Shown here piece after piece: positions 1-6,863 of a DNA stretch of 9,841 nt. The first letter of the stretch is position 1. Every line of letters starts with the position of its first letter. Origin of the DNA: Desulfobacterales bacterium (GTDB lineage: Bacteria > Desulfobacterota > Desulfobacteria > Desulfobacterales > C00003106); NCBI GenBank assembly GCA_030613165.1, contig JAUWMN010000033.1, positions 1-9,841 of the forward strand, read 5' to 3'. Made by a program: the position numbers and the translations under genes. Below the pieces are notes generated by a model. That model worked only from the letters and a program-made list of their open reading frames with translations. It made no database searches and was not told where the DNA came from.

Positions 1-354
1 GGCAGAAGTGTCAAAGGGTTGACGGATACGGCAATGCAATCACTCAAAAATAGGCGTTGGCGCGGAAATGTAAGAGAACTGGAAAATGTGATAGAGAGGG
101 CGATCCTCCTTTGCAAAGGTGCAGTTATAACAGAAGAGGATCTATTCATAATAGAAAAACCAAAGACTGAAACTGTTCAAAAATCGTATATGGCGCTTGG
201 GTCACTGCGGGAAATGGAAAAGCAACTTATTTATAACGCGTTAGACGAGACAAGGGGCAACCGGACTCATGCCGCAAAGATTTTAGGGATAAATGTCCGT
301 ACATTAAGGAATAAGTTGAACGAATATCGGGAACAGATGGAGGCTTTAACATGA
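1..354 (+). CDS. Sigma-54-dependent activator (NtrC/FlrC class), C-terminal part, cut by the left edge
   Basis: The frame is open from base 1, so the gene starts outside the window; the 117 visible codons end at TGA. The first part is the end of the AAA+ sigma-54 interaction domain: WRGNVRELENVIERAILL matches the W-P-G-N-V-R-E-L signature of this family, with Arg in place of the usual Pro. The last 40 or so residues form a Fis-type helix-turn-helix (GNRTHAAKILGINVRTLRNK). The TLRNKLNEY ending is typical of flagellar activators such as FlrC, FleR and FlgR. Such proteins hydrolyse ATP to open sigma-54 promoters, usually after phosphorylation of an N-terminal receiver domain, which cannot be seen here. 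A sigma-54 promoter lies 26 nt past its stop, so it probably activates the flagellar genes that follow. Family assignment is secure; the exact orthologue is inference. Confidence 0.93.
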   Translation, partial: GRSVKGLTDTAMQSLKNRRWRGNVRELENVIERAILLCKGAVITEEDLFIIEKPKTETVQKSYMALGSLREMEKQLIYNALDETRGNRTHAAKILGINVRTLRNKLNEYREQMEALT

Positions 355-379
355 GATTGCCGCAAAGGTCACAACATGA

Positions 380-395
380 AGGCATGTATATTGCT
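380..395 (+). promoter_or_regulatory. Sigma-54 (-24/-12) promoter for the flgB operon
   Basis: The sequence AGGCATGTATATTGCT has the invariant GG (381-382) and GC (393-394) exactly 10 nt apart. It matches the consensus TGGCAC-N5-TTGCW at all but two defined positions. By the usual geometry transcription would start near 406, leaving a leader of about 87 nt before flgB. The site lies between a sigma-54 activator gene and a flagellar operon, which supports it. The activator's binding site was not identified. The match is seen directly; its activity is inferred. Confidence 0.75.
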
Positions 396-404
396 ATTAA
401 AAAT

Positions 405-458
405 GTTGCGAGTTACGAGTTGCGTGTTCCTTGTTTCAAAAAACTCGCAACTCGCAAC
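405..458 (+). repeat. Inverted repeat / stem-loop in the flgB leader
   Basis: The arms are GTTGCGAGTTACGAGTT (405-421) and AACTCGCAACTCGCAAC (442-458). They are complementary at 16 of 17 positions, with a 20-nt loop. Each arm consists of the word GTTGCGAGTT and near copies, and related words continue to about 470. The left arm starts at the predicted transcription start of the sigma-54 promoter, so the mRNA would begin with this hairpin. No T run follows, so it is not a typical terminator. It may protect the 5' end, or be a copy of a dispersed intergenic repeat. Confidence 0.8.
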
Positions 459-469
459 CCGCAAACACG

Positions 470-481
470 TAACATATGTTA
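470..481. repeat. 12-bp perfect palindrome next to the flgB ribosome binding site
   Basis: TAACATATGTTA reads the same on both strands. Its last base is the first A of the flgB AAGGAG Shine-Dalgarno (481-486). It could be an operator half-site pair or a weak hairpin near the ribosome binding site. It may also be chance in AT-rich DNA; no regulator can be named. Confidence 0.4.
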
Positions 482-492
482 AGGAGTCTTTT

Positions 493-891
493 ATGCCAAT
501 AAATGAAATATTTGGAAAAACTTTCAATACCCTTGAAAAGTCGCTGAATATTCTTAGTAAGAGGCACACATTGATAGCCGGTAATGTTGCTAATGTGGAC
601 ACCCCTAACTATAAGCCGAGGGAGATCAATTTCAAAGAGGCCCTGGACAATGCTGTTAATAACGAGTCAGTTGAAATGTTCCGGACACATCCACTTCATA
701 TTGATTGTGTTAGCCGATATTCAATAGAAGAAACAACCACGGACCAAGCGTCAAATGGTCTTAATTGGGTAGATATTGATAAGGAAATGACAAAACTCGC
801 GGAAAACAACTTGAGGTATAGGACAGGGGTGGAGGTCCTATTGAAGAAATTGAATGGATTGAAATATGCGATAACTGAAGGAGGGAGATAA
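493..891 (+). CDS. flgB: Flagellar proximal rod protein FlgB
   Basis: 132 residues, the usual size for FlgB. The N-terminal helix holds the rod-protein signature NVANVDTPNYK (about 31-41). The C-terminal part has the FlgB pattern VDIDKEMTKLAENNLRYRTG followed by GLKYAI near the end. FlgB is exported by the flagellar type III system and forms part of the proximal rod in the periplasm, next to FliE and the MS ring. The frame is open for 39 codons further upstream, but the ATG at 493 is chosen because AAGGAG lies 6 nt before it and because family homology begins at MPINEIF; the upstream codons fall in the repeat-rich leader. It is the first gene after the sigma-54 promoter, and flgC starts 2 nt past its stop. 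Confidence 0.96.
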   Translation: MPINEIFGKTFNTLEKSLNILSKRHTLIAGNVANVDTPNYKPREINFKEALDNAVNNESVEMFRTHPLHIDCVSRYSIEETTTDQASNGLNWVDIDKEMTKLAENNLRYRTGVEVLLKKLNGLKYAITEGGR

Positions 892-893
892 TT

Positions 894-1322
894 ATGGATT
901 TTTTAACCTCATTTCATATTAGCGGCACAGGCCTGACCGCCCAGAGAACTCGGATGAATGTGATCTCAATGAATCTTGCAAACGCAGAGACCACTCGTAC
1001 TGCAAAAGGCGGCCCTTACAGAAGCAAAGTCGCGGTCATGGAGCAAGAATCGGGTAAAGATTTTGATGCCGTGCTGGCCACCCAGTCTGACGCAAGTGGC
1101 GTCCGTGTAACAGAGATTGTGGAAGACAAAACACCTTTCAGCCGGGTTTACAACCCCAGCCATCCTGATGCGGATGATACCGGCTTCGTAATGATGCCAA
1201 ACATCAATCTTATTGTTGAAATGACAAATATGATGCTCGCAAGGCGGGCTTATGAAGCAAATATAACAGCGATAAATGCTGCTAAGGGTATGGCGCTCAA
1301 GGCGCTTGAACTTGGGAAATAA
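894..1322 (+). CDS. flgC: Flagellar proximal rod protein FlgC
   Basis: 142 residues, normal for FlgC. The N-terminal segment GLTAQRTRMNVISMNLANAE is the rod/hook-family signature. The central GGPYRSKV and NPSHPDADDTGFV segments are typical of FlgC, and the C-terminal helix EMTNMMLARRAYEANITAIN is the conserved D0 packing helix of rod and hook proteins. The product is exported and assembles with FlgB and FlgF into the proximal rod. The ATG has AAGGAGG at 878-884, a spacing of 9 nt. Only 2 nt separate it from flgB, so the two are almost certainly translated from one mRNA. Confidence 0.97.
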   Translation: MDFLTSFHISGTGLTAQRTRMNVISMNLANAETTRTAKGGPYRSKVAVMEQESGKDFDAVLATQSDASGVRVTEIVEDKTPFSRVYNPSHPDADDTGFVMMPNINLIVEMTNMMLARRAYEANITAINAAKGMALKALELGK

Positions 1323-1380
1323 TAAGGATTTAGGAATTGAGGAATTAAGGGATTAGGGAATTAAGGCATTGCGGAATTAA
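1323..1380 (+). repeat. Short-word repeat array (GGAATTAAGGGATT family), flgC-fliE gap
   Basis: Almost the whole gap is built of degenerate words: GGATTTAGGAATTGAGG, GGAATTAAGGGATTAGGG, then GGAATTAA twice more. The same words recur at 7691-7724, and inverted at about 7745-7829. The array ends directly at the AAAGGAG ribosome binding site of fliE. No coding frame or terminator is seen. The function is unknown; dispersed intergenic word repeats of this sort usually behave as genome-specific repetitive DNA. Confidence 0.75.
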
Positions 1381-1391
1381 AGGAGATGACT

Positions 1392-1682
1392 ATGGACGCT
1401 GGAAGGGTTAGCAATCAACTCTATTCTGATGTGCAACGAGCTGGGAAAAATGAAAAACAGCAAGGTGTCGGGTTTGCGGGTGCGATCAAAAATGCGATCT
1501 ATCGTGTGAGTGACATGCAGGCTCAAGCTAATCAATCGGTTCAGGAACTTATGCAAGGCAAAACAGGCATCCATGATACAATGATAGAGCTACAAAAGGC
1601 TGATATATCTTTGCGCGTGCTCTTGCAGGTCCGCAATAAGGTGATAGAGGCATACAAAGAGATTATGCGTATGCCGATCTAA
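1392..1682 (+). CDS. fliE: Flagellar hook-basal body protein FliE
   Basis: 96 residues, close to the usual size of about 100. The C-terminal half carries the FliE signature: HDTMIELQKADISLRVLLQ followed by VRNKVIEAYKEIMRMPI. FliE is an exported adaptor that joins the MS ring (FliF) to the proximal rod (FlgB), and is among the first substrates of the export gate. There are two in-frame ATGs. The one at 1386 abuts the Shine-Dalgarno AAAGGAG (1379-1385) with no spacer, so the ATG at 1392, 6 nt away, is preferred. fliF follows after 18 nt. The gene sits next to flgB and flgC, as in many bacteria. Confidence 0.95.
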   Translation: MDAGRVSNQLYSDVQRAGKNEKQQGVGFAGAIKNAIYRVSDMQAQANQSVQELMQGKTGIHDTMIELQKADISLRVLLQVRNKVIEAYKEIMRMPI

Positions 1683-1700
1683 GGAAGGGGTCATCACCAG

Positions 1701-3266
1701 ATGAGTGCATTTTTTGAACAATTTGTTAATGTTTTTAGAGCGATGCCGGTGTCAAAAAAAGTGACTTTGATAGGCGTCGTTGCTATAGTGGTTGCCGGGT
1801 TTGCCTTAATGTTTCTATGGGCCAACCAGATAGATTACCAGCCGCTGTACACGAATATGCCCTCGGAAGACGCGGGTGCTATAGTATCTAAATTAAAAGA
1901 ACAAAGAGTTCCTTTCAAGCTGGAAGGAAATGGGTCCATAGTCTTAGTTCCTGCCGACAAGGTGTATGAACTACGACTTACGTTAGCCGGTGAAGGCCTT
2001 CCCAGGGGCGGAAGTGTAGGGTTTGAGATATTTGACCATGCAGATTTTAACACAACGGAATTTGTCCAGAGACTAAATTATCAAAGGGCCCTCCAAGGTG
2101 AATTAATGAGGACCATCAATCAATTTCATGAGGTCATTCATTCCAGGATTCTTATTGTGTGTCCTAAAGAATCTGTTTTTGTAGAAGATACTAAACCACC
2201 GTCAGCGTCTGTTCTCCTCAATCTGCGTTCAAGTTTAAGGCCGGACAAAGTGGCGAGCATTGTCCATCTCGTTGCAAGCGCTGTAGAAGGCCTTGCCCCG
2301 GAATATATTACAGTAGTGGATACAACCGGCAAGACATTATTCAAAGGAACCGGAGAAGGCGAAACCGGATTTCTCTCCGGCGCTAAACTTGATTATCAGC
2401 GAAAACTTGAAAGAACGATTGCCGAAAAGGTTCAAGGCATGTTGGAGGCCGTAGTAGGGAGTGACAAGGCAATCGTCCGTGTCAGTACAGACATAGATTT
2501 TGACAGAATAGAGATAAGCGAAGAGATATATGATCCGGACAGCGCTGTAGTGAGAAGCAGACAGCGTCAGGCAGAATCGTCTGAACAGAATTCAGATGGG
2601 GCTGTCTCGACCTCTCATGGCGCAAATCTTTTGCAGGGTGATATAGGCGCGCAACAACGTGGCAGCGGAACAAAGAAAGAGAATGTAAATGAAATTTTAA
2701 ATTATGAGATTAACAGGATAAACCGACATACAAGCAAACCATTCGGGACATTGAAACGTCTTTCGGTTGCGGTGGTTTTGGACGGAACATACCGTACAGT
2801 AACAGAAGAAGACGGCGCCGAGAGAAAAAAGTATATTCCGAGGACATCCGAAGAGCTAAAGGAATTTGAAACGATCGTCAGCAAAGCAATAGGATATGAT
2901 CCTGACCGTGGAGATCAAATAACCGTCAGTTCATTTCCCTTTGCCGACTCCGCGAACATAGATGATATGATCGAATCCCCGCCTATTGATTGGTTACGAT
3001 ATGCTAAACAGTATGCCAAGGCGGCAATAAATCTATTTTTGGTGCTTATCGTGTTCATATTTGTAGTAAGACCTCTCCTGAGGTCAATGAAGGAGGTCAA
3101 GGTTGCCGAATACGCGCAACAGCAACTGTCCGGTCCGGCTGGAGAAGAGGAGTTGGAATTGCTTGCTGAAAGTCCCGATATGAGGCTCAGAGACAGGGTG
3201 GAACAATTGGCAAAAAGTAATCCTGAAAAATCTCAACAACTAATAAAGGGTTGGTTAAACGAATAA
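1701..3266 (+). CDS. fliF: Flagellar MS-ring protein FliF
   Basis: 521 residues, slightly shorter than the common 530-570. Membrane segments lie at about 21-42 and 441-458. Between them is the large periplasmic part: YscJ/FliF-type ring-building motifs from about 46 to 220 (QPLYTNMPSEDAGAIVSKL, then FVQRLNYQRALQGELMRTI), then a second region to about 430 with a variable, Ser/Gln/Gly-rich loop near 284-325. The cytoplasmic tail of about 60 residues ends in LIKGWLNE, the segment that binds FliG in this family. FliF forms the MS ring in the inner membrane, the base on which rotor and export gate are built. GGAAGGGG (1683-1690) lies 10 nt before the ATG. Its stop codon overlaps the fliG start by 1 nt (TAATG). 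Confidence 0.98.
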   Translation: MSAFFEQFVNVFRAMPVSKKVTLIGVVAIVVAGFALMFLWANQIDYQPLYTNMPSEDAGAIVSKLKEQRVPFKLEGNGSIVLVPADKVYELRLTLAGEGLPRGGSVGFEIFDHADFNTTEFVQRLNYQRALQGELMRTINQFHEVIHSRILIVCPKESVFVEDTKPPSASVLLNLRSSLRPDKVASIVHLVASAVEGLAPEYITVVDTTGKTLFKGTGEGETGFLSGAKLDYQRKLERTIAEKVQGMLEAVVGSDKAIVRVSTDIDFDRIEISEEIYDPDSAVVRSRQRQAESSEQNSDGAVSTSHGANLLQGDIGAQQRGSGTKKENVNEILNYEINRINRHTSKPFGTLKRLSVAVVLDGTYRTVTEEDGAERKKYIPRTSEELKEFETIVSKAIGYDPDRGDQITVSSFPFADSANIDDMIESPPIDWLRYAKQYAKAAINLFLVLIVFIFVVRPLLRSMKEVKVAEYAQQQLSGPAGEEELELLAESPDMRLRDRVEQLAKSNPEKSQQLIKGWLNE

Positions 3267-4282
3267 TGAGTAATGTGCTAACCACAAAAGACCTAACCGG
3301 CACACAAAAAGCGGCCATTTTCCTTATATCGGTAGGTGAAGAATATACTCGCGAGATTTTCAAATACCTTAGCGATGATGAAATCAGAGAGATCGGTGAA
3401 TGCATAGCAGAAATAAATCATGTCCCCCAGAGTGTGTTAACGCATGTGCTTAAGGAATTTAACAAAAAATATCATAGCAATGACCAATTGATAGTAAATG
3501 GGGAATCTTTTCTTAACAATGCCATGAAAGGAGCAGTAAGTAAGGAAAGAGCGGAAAAGATATGGAAAGAATTGCGAGACAGTAAGAGAGAAGTCCCTTT
3601 TACCGCTTTGAAAAGAGTGGACGCGGAAATCTTGACCGAACTTATCCAGGGAGAACATCCCCAGACAATTGCTCTAATCCTTTCCTATCTTGACAATGAC
3701 AAAGCCGCGGGTGTTCTTGCGAGACTTCCCAGTGACATACAGCCGGATGTTGCCATGCGGATTGCGGAGATTTCGAATGTTCCTCCTGAAATCGTCTATG
3801 AGATCGATACTATCTTGCAAAGAGAGATTGCCAAGGCAGGGAGCACCAGCCATGGGAATATCGACGGATTGGAAACAGTTGTCGAGATACTAAACAAGGT
3901 AGACAGGAGCACCGAAGATAACATTTTGTCAAAGATCGAGGAAGAAAGACAGGAAATGGCAAATGAAATACGGCAGCTAATGTTTGTATTTGAAGATATT
4001 TTAAAGATAGACGACAGGGGCATAAGAGAAATTCTGAAAAACGTCGAAAGTCAGCAGTTGCTTATTGCTCTTAAAACCGGTTCGGATGAGATGAAAGACA
4101 AAATTTTTTCTAATCTTTCAGAAAGAGCGGCTGAAATGCTTCGTGAAGACATGGAGGTGATGGGGCCGGTAAGATTGACCGAGGTGGAAATAGCGCAGCA
4201 AAACATTGTCAAAGCAGCGCGGCAGCTTGAGACCGAAGGGAAGATTGTCATAGGAAAAGGGAAGGAGGACGTATTTGTCTGA
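3266..4282 (+). CDS. fliG: Flagellar motor switch protein FliG
   Basis: 338 residues, the usual length. The N-terminal domain (TGTQKAAIFLISVGEE, 11-26) binds FliF. The middle domain carries EHPQTIALILSYL (130-142) and the hinge region carries MFVF (239-242). The C-terminal torque domain runs from about 245. By alignment with E. coli FliG (offset +6) the charged residues that face the stator are present: Lys270, Arg287, Glu294 (Asp in E. coli), Asp295 and Arg303. FliG couples stator ion flow to rotation and direction switching. The start ATG overlaps the fliF stop as TAATG and has only a distant AAAGGG 15 nt away, so translation is probably coupled to fliF. An in-frame TTG at 3251 is rejected because it abuts that AAAGGG and leads into no conserved residues. 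Confidence 0.98.
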   Translation: MSNVLTTKDLTGTQKAAIFLISVGEEYTREIFKYLSDDEIREIGECIAEINHVPQSVLTHVLKEFNKKYHSNDQLIVNGESFLNNAMKGAVSKERAEKIWKELRDSKREVPFTALKRVDAEILTELIQGEHPQTIALILSYLDNDKAAGVLARLPSDIQPDVAMRIAEISNVPPEIVYEIDTILQREIAKAGSTSHGNIDGLETVVEILNKVDRSTEDNILSKIEEERQEMANEIRQLMFVFEDILKIDDRGIREILKNVESQQLLIALKTGSDEMKDKIFSNLSERAAEMLREDMEVMGPVRLTEVEIAQQNIVKAARQLETEGKIVIGKGKEDVFV

Positions 4283-5033
4283 TAACAATTCATCCAACCA
4301 GACCGCGGAAGGGAAATGGGAATCATTTAAATTAGAATCGTTTGATTCCGTGTCAAAGAAAAACCCCGCCAGAGACTTATCAAACGAATTTACTTCTGAG
4401 TTTTCCAGTAAGAATGAGCATGAAATGGGCTTTCAAACAACCTCTTTTATTGTCGATGGATTCAGCTCCAAAGGAATTGTTGAGACGGCAAAAAGCAAAG
4501 CTGCCGCCATAGAAAGCGATGCATACGAAAAAGGGTTTGCTCAGGGAGAAAAAGACGGCCTTGAAATGGGGACAAAAAAGAATGAAAAGGATCTTGAAAA
4601 TATACACGGGATATTAAAGGATCTTATAGATGAAAAAATAAATATTGTTAAAAAATATGAAGAAGAGATTCTGCAATTAATCGATCTTGTAGCAAGAAAA
4701 GTAGTGGAAACAACTGTATCCATAAATTCCGGAGCTGTCAAAGAAACAATATTGAAGGCGCTGATGCTTGCGATTGACCGTAGTGAGATTACAGTCAGGA
4801 TAAGCCCTGATGATTTTGATTATGTAAAGGAGATAAAACCTGACTTTTTTGAAAAAATAGATGGATTAAAATCGATTACTATCACTTCGGATGCGTCGGT
4901 CAGTCACGGCGGGTGCTATGTAGAGACAACTTTTGGCGATATAGACGCCCGTTTGGAAAAACAGTTGGACAAGATCTCCGAAAGTATTCGGAATGTCTTT
5001 AAGGAGGGTCTCAGTGGAACCCCCAAGCGTTGA
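4275..5033 (+). CDS. fliH: Flagellar export ATPase regulator FliH
   Basis: 252 residues, within the family range. The first 75 are polar and poorly conserved. Then AAIESDAYEKGFAQGEKDGL gives the FliH/YscL run of glycines spaced four apart (Gly87, 91, 95, 99; three consecutive GxxxG). A helical region follows (100-145), then the C-terminal domain that resembles the peripheral stalk of F-type ATPases. FliH binds FliI and anchors it to the switch and export gate, holding ATPase activity in check until docking. No ATG is in frame before residue 51. The TTG at 4275 is chosen because AAGGAGG (4262-4268) stands 6 nt away. The gene overlaps fliG by 8 nt and fliI by 20 nt. Confidence 0.92.
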   Translation: MSDNNSSNQTAEGKWESFKLESFDSVSKKNPARDLSNEFTSEFSSKNEHEMGFQTTSFIVDGFSSKGIVETAKSKAAAIESDAYEKGFAQGEKDGLEMGTKKNEKDLENIHGILKDLIDEKINIVKKYEEEILQLIDLVARKVVETTVSINSGAVKETILKALMLAIDRSEITVRISPDDFDYVKEIKPDFFEKIDGLKSITITSDASVSHGGCYVETTFGDIDARLEKQLDKISESIRNVFKEGLSGTPKR

Positions 5034-6366
5034 AATCCGTTGGAGCGATTATTGTGATGTGGTAGCTGCCTCCCAACCTATAACCTCTGAAGGCCGTGTT
5101 GAGAAGGTTGTAGGTCTTGTAGTTGAGGGACACGGGCCGGGGATGAGTATCGGGAGCATCTGCAGCATACATAATGATGGTGGGGTGGAAGTCCCTGCCG
5201 AGGTTGTGGGCTTCAGGGATAATAAGATAGTACTTATGCCGTTTGGAGAGATGCGGGGTATCAATCCGGGAAGCCGTATCTCTGTGCGTGGCGACCGTCC
5301 GTATGTTTCTGTGGGAGATGGATATATCGGTAGAATAGTGGACGGGCTGGGAAGTCCGCTTGACGATCTTGGTCCTATAGCAGCTACCTCCAGCTATCCT
5401 CTTTACAGCAATGTGATTAATCCTATGAACCGCCGCCCGATACGCGAAGTGGCGGATGTCGGTGTCCGCGCAATAAACGCGTTAATAACAATAGGCAAGG
5501 GACAACGTATAGCTATTATGTCTGGTTCCGGAGTGGGCAAGAGTATCTTGATGGGTATGATAGCGCGACATACGCGGGCAGATGTCACAGTGATAGGTTT
5601 AATTGGTGAGCGAGGTCGAGAGGTAAGAGAATTTATTGAAAAGGATCTCGGTAAAGAGGGGTTAAAAAAATCGGTTGTTGTGGCCGCCACTTCAGATTCC
5701 CCTCCGCTTATCCGAATGCGTGGAGCATATCTCGCGACAACTTTGGCGGAATATTTCAGAGACCAGGGGCTTGATGTCCTGCTTATAATGGATTCAATTA
5801 CACGATTCGCTATGTCGTCGAGAGACGTTGGGCTGGCTGCCGGAGAACCTCCTACCGCAAAAGGATACACCCCGTCGTTTTTTTCACAGCTCCCCAAACT
5901 CCTGGAACGCGCAGGGAACGTGGAAGGAAAGGGGAGTATTACAGGAATATATACAGTCTTAGTAGAAGGCGATGATATGAACGAACCTGTTGCCGATGCC
6001 GTTCGATCTATTGTGGATGGACACATCGTGCTATCTCGCAAGCTGGCTAACCAGGGACATTATCCTGCCATTGATGTCCTTGCCAGTGTTAGCCGGGTAA
6101 TGAGAGACGTGGTTACGCCGGAACATATGGAATTTTACAACAAACTCATTGATATAATGGCAACTTATAAGGACGCGGAAGATTTAATTACCATAGGGGC
6201 GTATGTTGACGGGACTAATTCCAAAATAGATTATGCGAAAAAGATGATCGACAAGATAAATTCCTTCTTGCGACAGGATATTCCAAAGAAAATTTTAATT
6301 GAGACAAGTGTCGACAGTCTAATCGGCTTACTTAAAGAGGGCGGGCAAATGAGTTTAGTCGACTAA
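5014..6366 (+). CDS. fliI: Flagellar type III export ATPase FliI
   Basis: 450 residues from the chosen start, a normal size. It is an F1-beta-like ATPase. Seen are the Walker A loop SGSGVGKS (170-177), the GERGREV segment with the catalytic-type Glu199, the Walker B strand DVLLIMDS (254-261), AAGEPPTAKGYTPSFFSQLP (275-294), typical of export ATPases, and the GHYPAIDVLASVSR segment (348-361). FliI forms the hexamer below the export gate and works with FliH and FliJ to prepare rod, hook and filament proteins for export. The frame is open to an ATG at 4993, but the GTG at 5014 has a perfect AAGGAGG (5001-5007) 6 nt before it, and that same stretch would be coding under the ATG, so GTG is preferred. 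It overlaps fliH by 20 nt. Confidence 0.97.
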   Translation: MEPPSVEIRWSDYCDVVAASQPITSEGRVEKVVGLVVEGHGPGMSIGSICSIHNDGGVEVPAEVVGFRDNKIVLMPFGEMRGINPGSRISVRGDRPYVSVGDGYIGRIVDGLGSPLDDLGPIAATSSYPLYSNVINPMNRRPIREVADVGVRAINALITIGKGQRIAIMSGSGVGKSILMGMIARHTRADVTVIGLIGERGREVREFIEKDLGKEGLKKSVVVAATSDSPPLIRMRGAYLATTLAEYFRDQGLDVLLIMDSITRFAMSSRDVGLAAGEPPTAKGYTPSFFSQLPKLLERAGNVEGKGSITGIYTVLVEGDDMNEPVADAVRSIVDGHIVLSRKLANQGHYPAIDVLASVSRVMRDVVTPEHMEFYNKLIDIMATYKDAEDLITIGAYVDGTNSKIDYAKKMIDKINSFLRQDIPKKILIETSVDSLIGLLKEGGQMSLVD

Positions 6367-6393
6367 TTGCGAAGCAAAGCGGAGCTAAGGAAA

Positions 6394-6840
6394 GTGAAAA
6401 GGTTTCATTTTAGGCTTGATCCGGTCATTAGATATAGAAAGCATCTGGAACAGACAGCTCAAATTAAATTGGCTATAGCAGAACAAGCTGTTATAAGCTG
6501 CAGGAATAAAATTAATGACTTAAAGAGGCTTCGTAAGATTTTTTCCAATGAGTTGGCACATGAAGAAAAAAAAGGAATAAATGCCCAAACCTATCAGATG
6601 TATAAGCAATATATCGAAAAAATAGACCGCGACGTTGTATCTGAGCAACAACGCTTGAAAGAAGCAATCATGAGCAGGGATCGTAAAAGAGAAGATTTAA
6701 AGACCGCGTCAATTAAAAAGAAGTCTCTTGAGCATTTAAAAGGTATTGAGCAATCAAGGTATACAGAGGAGTCTAACCGGCTCGAACAGAAGATTGCCGA
6801 CGAGCTGACTGTATCACGAAGAAAATTGATGGTTTCGTAA
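6394..6840 (+). CDS. fliJ: Flagellar export stalk protein FliJ
   Basis: 148 residues, the usual length for FliJ. The start MKRFHFRLDPVIRYRKHLEQ is the family's typical opening (K-x-F-x-F-R-L-x-P-V-L-x-x-R). The rest is charged and predicted as one long antiparallel coiled coil, with no other domain. FliJ sits in the central pore of the FliI hexamer, like the gamma stalk of F1, links it to FlhA and helps recycle export chaperones. A TTG at 6367, directly after the fliI stop, is also in frame and would add 9 residues. The GTG at 6394 fits better because homology begins there and GGAG (6381-6384) lies 9 nt upstream. Identity rests on the N-terminal motif, size and place after fliI, since FliJ sequences are weakly conserved. 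Confidence 0.88.
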   Translation: MKRFHFRLDPVIRYRKHLEQTAQIKLAIAEQAVISCRNKINDLKRLRKIFSNELAHEEKKGINAQTYQMYKQYIEKIDRDVVSEQQRLKEAIMSRDRKREDLKTASIKKKSLEHLKGIEQSRYTEESNRLEQKIADELTVSRRKLMVS

Positions 6841-6863
6841 AAAGTCTTAATGTTAAGCCAAGA

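Noticed and set aside
405..470. CRISPR-like array
   Set aside because: The words are short, degenerate and inverted, with no spacers of constant length and no cas genes near.
376..492. An upstream extension of flgB by 39 codons
   Set aside because: It would run through the predicted promoter and hairpin, adds no family-like sequence, and the ATG at 493 has a proper AAGGAG.
5403..6041. A 212-codon open frame on the minus strand opposite fliI
   Set aside because: It lies wholly within the conserved ATPase domain of fliI, has a serine/proline-rich composition typical of antisense frames and no recognisable domain or ribosome site.
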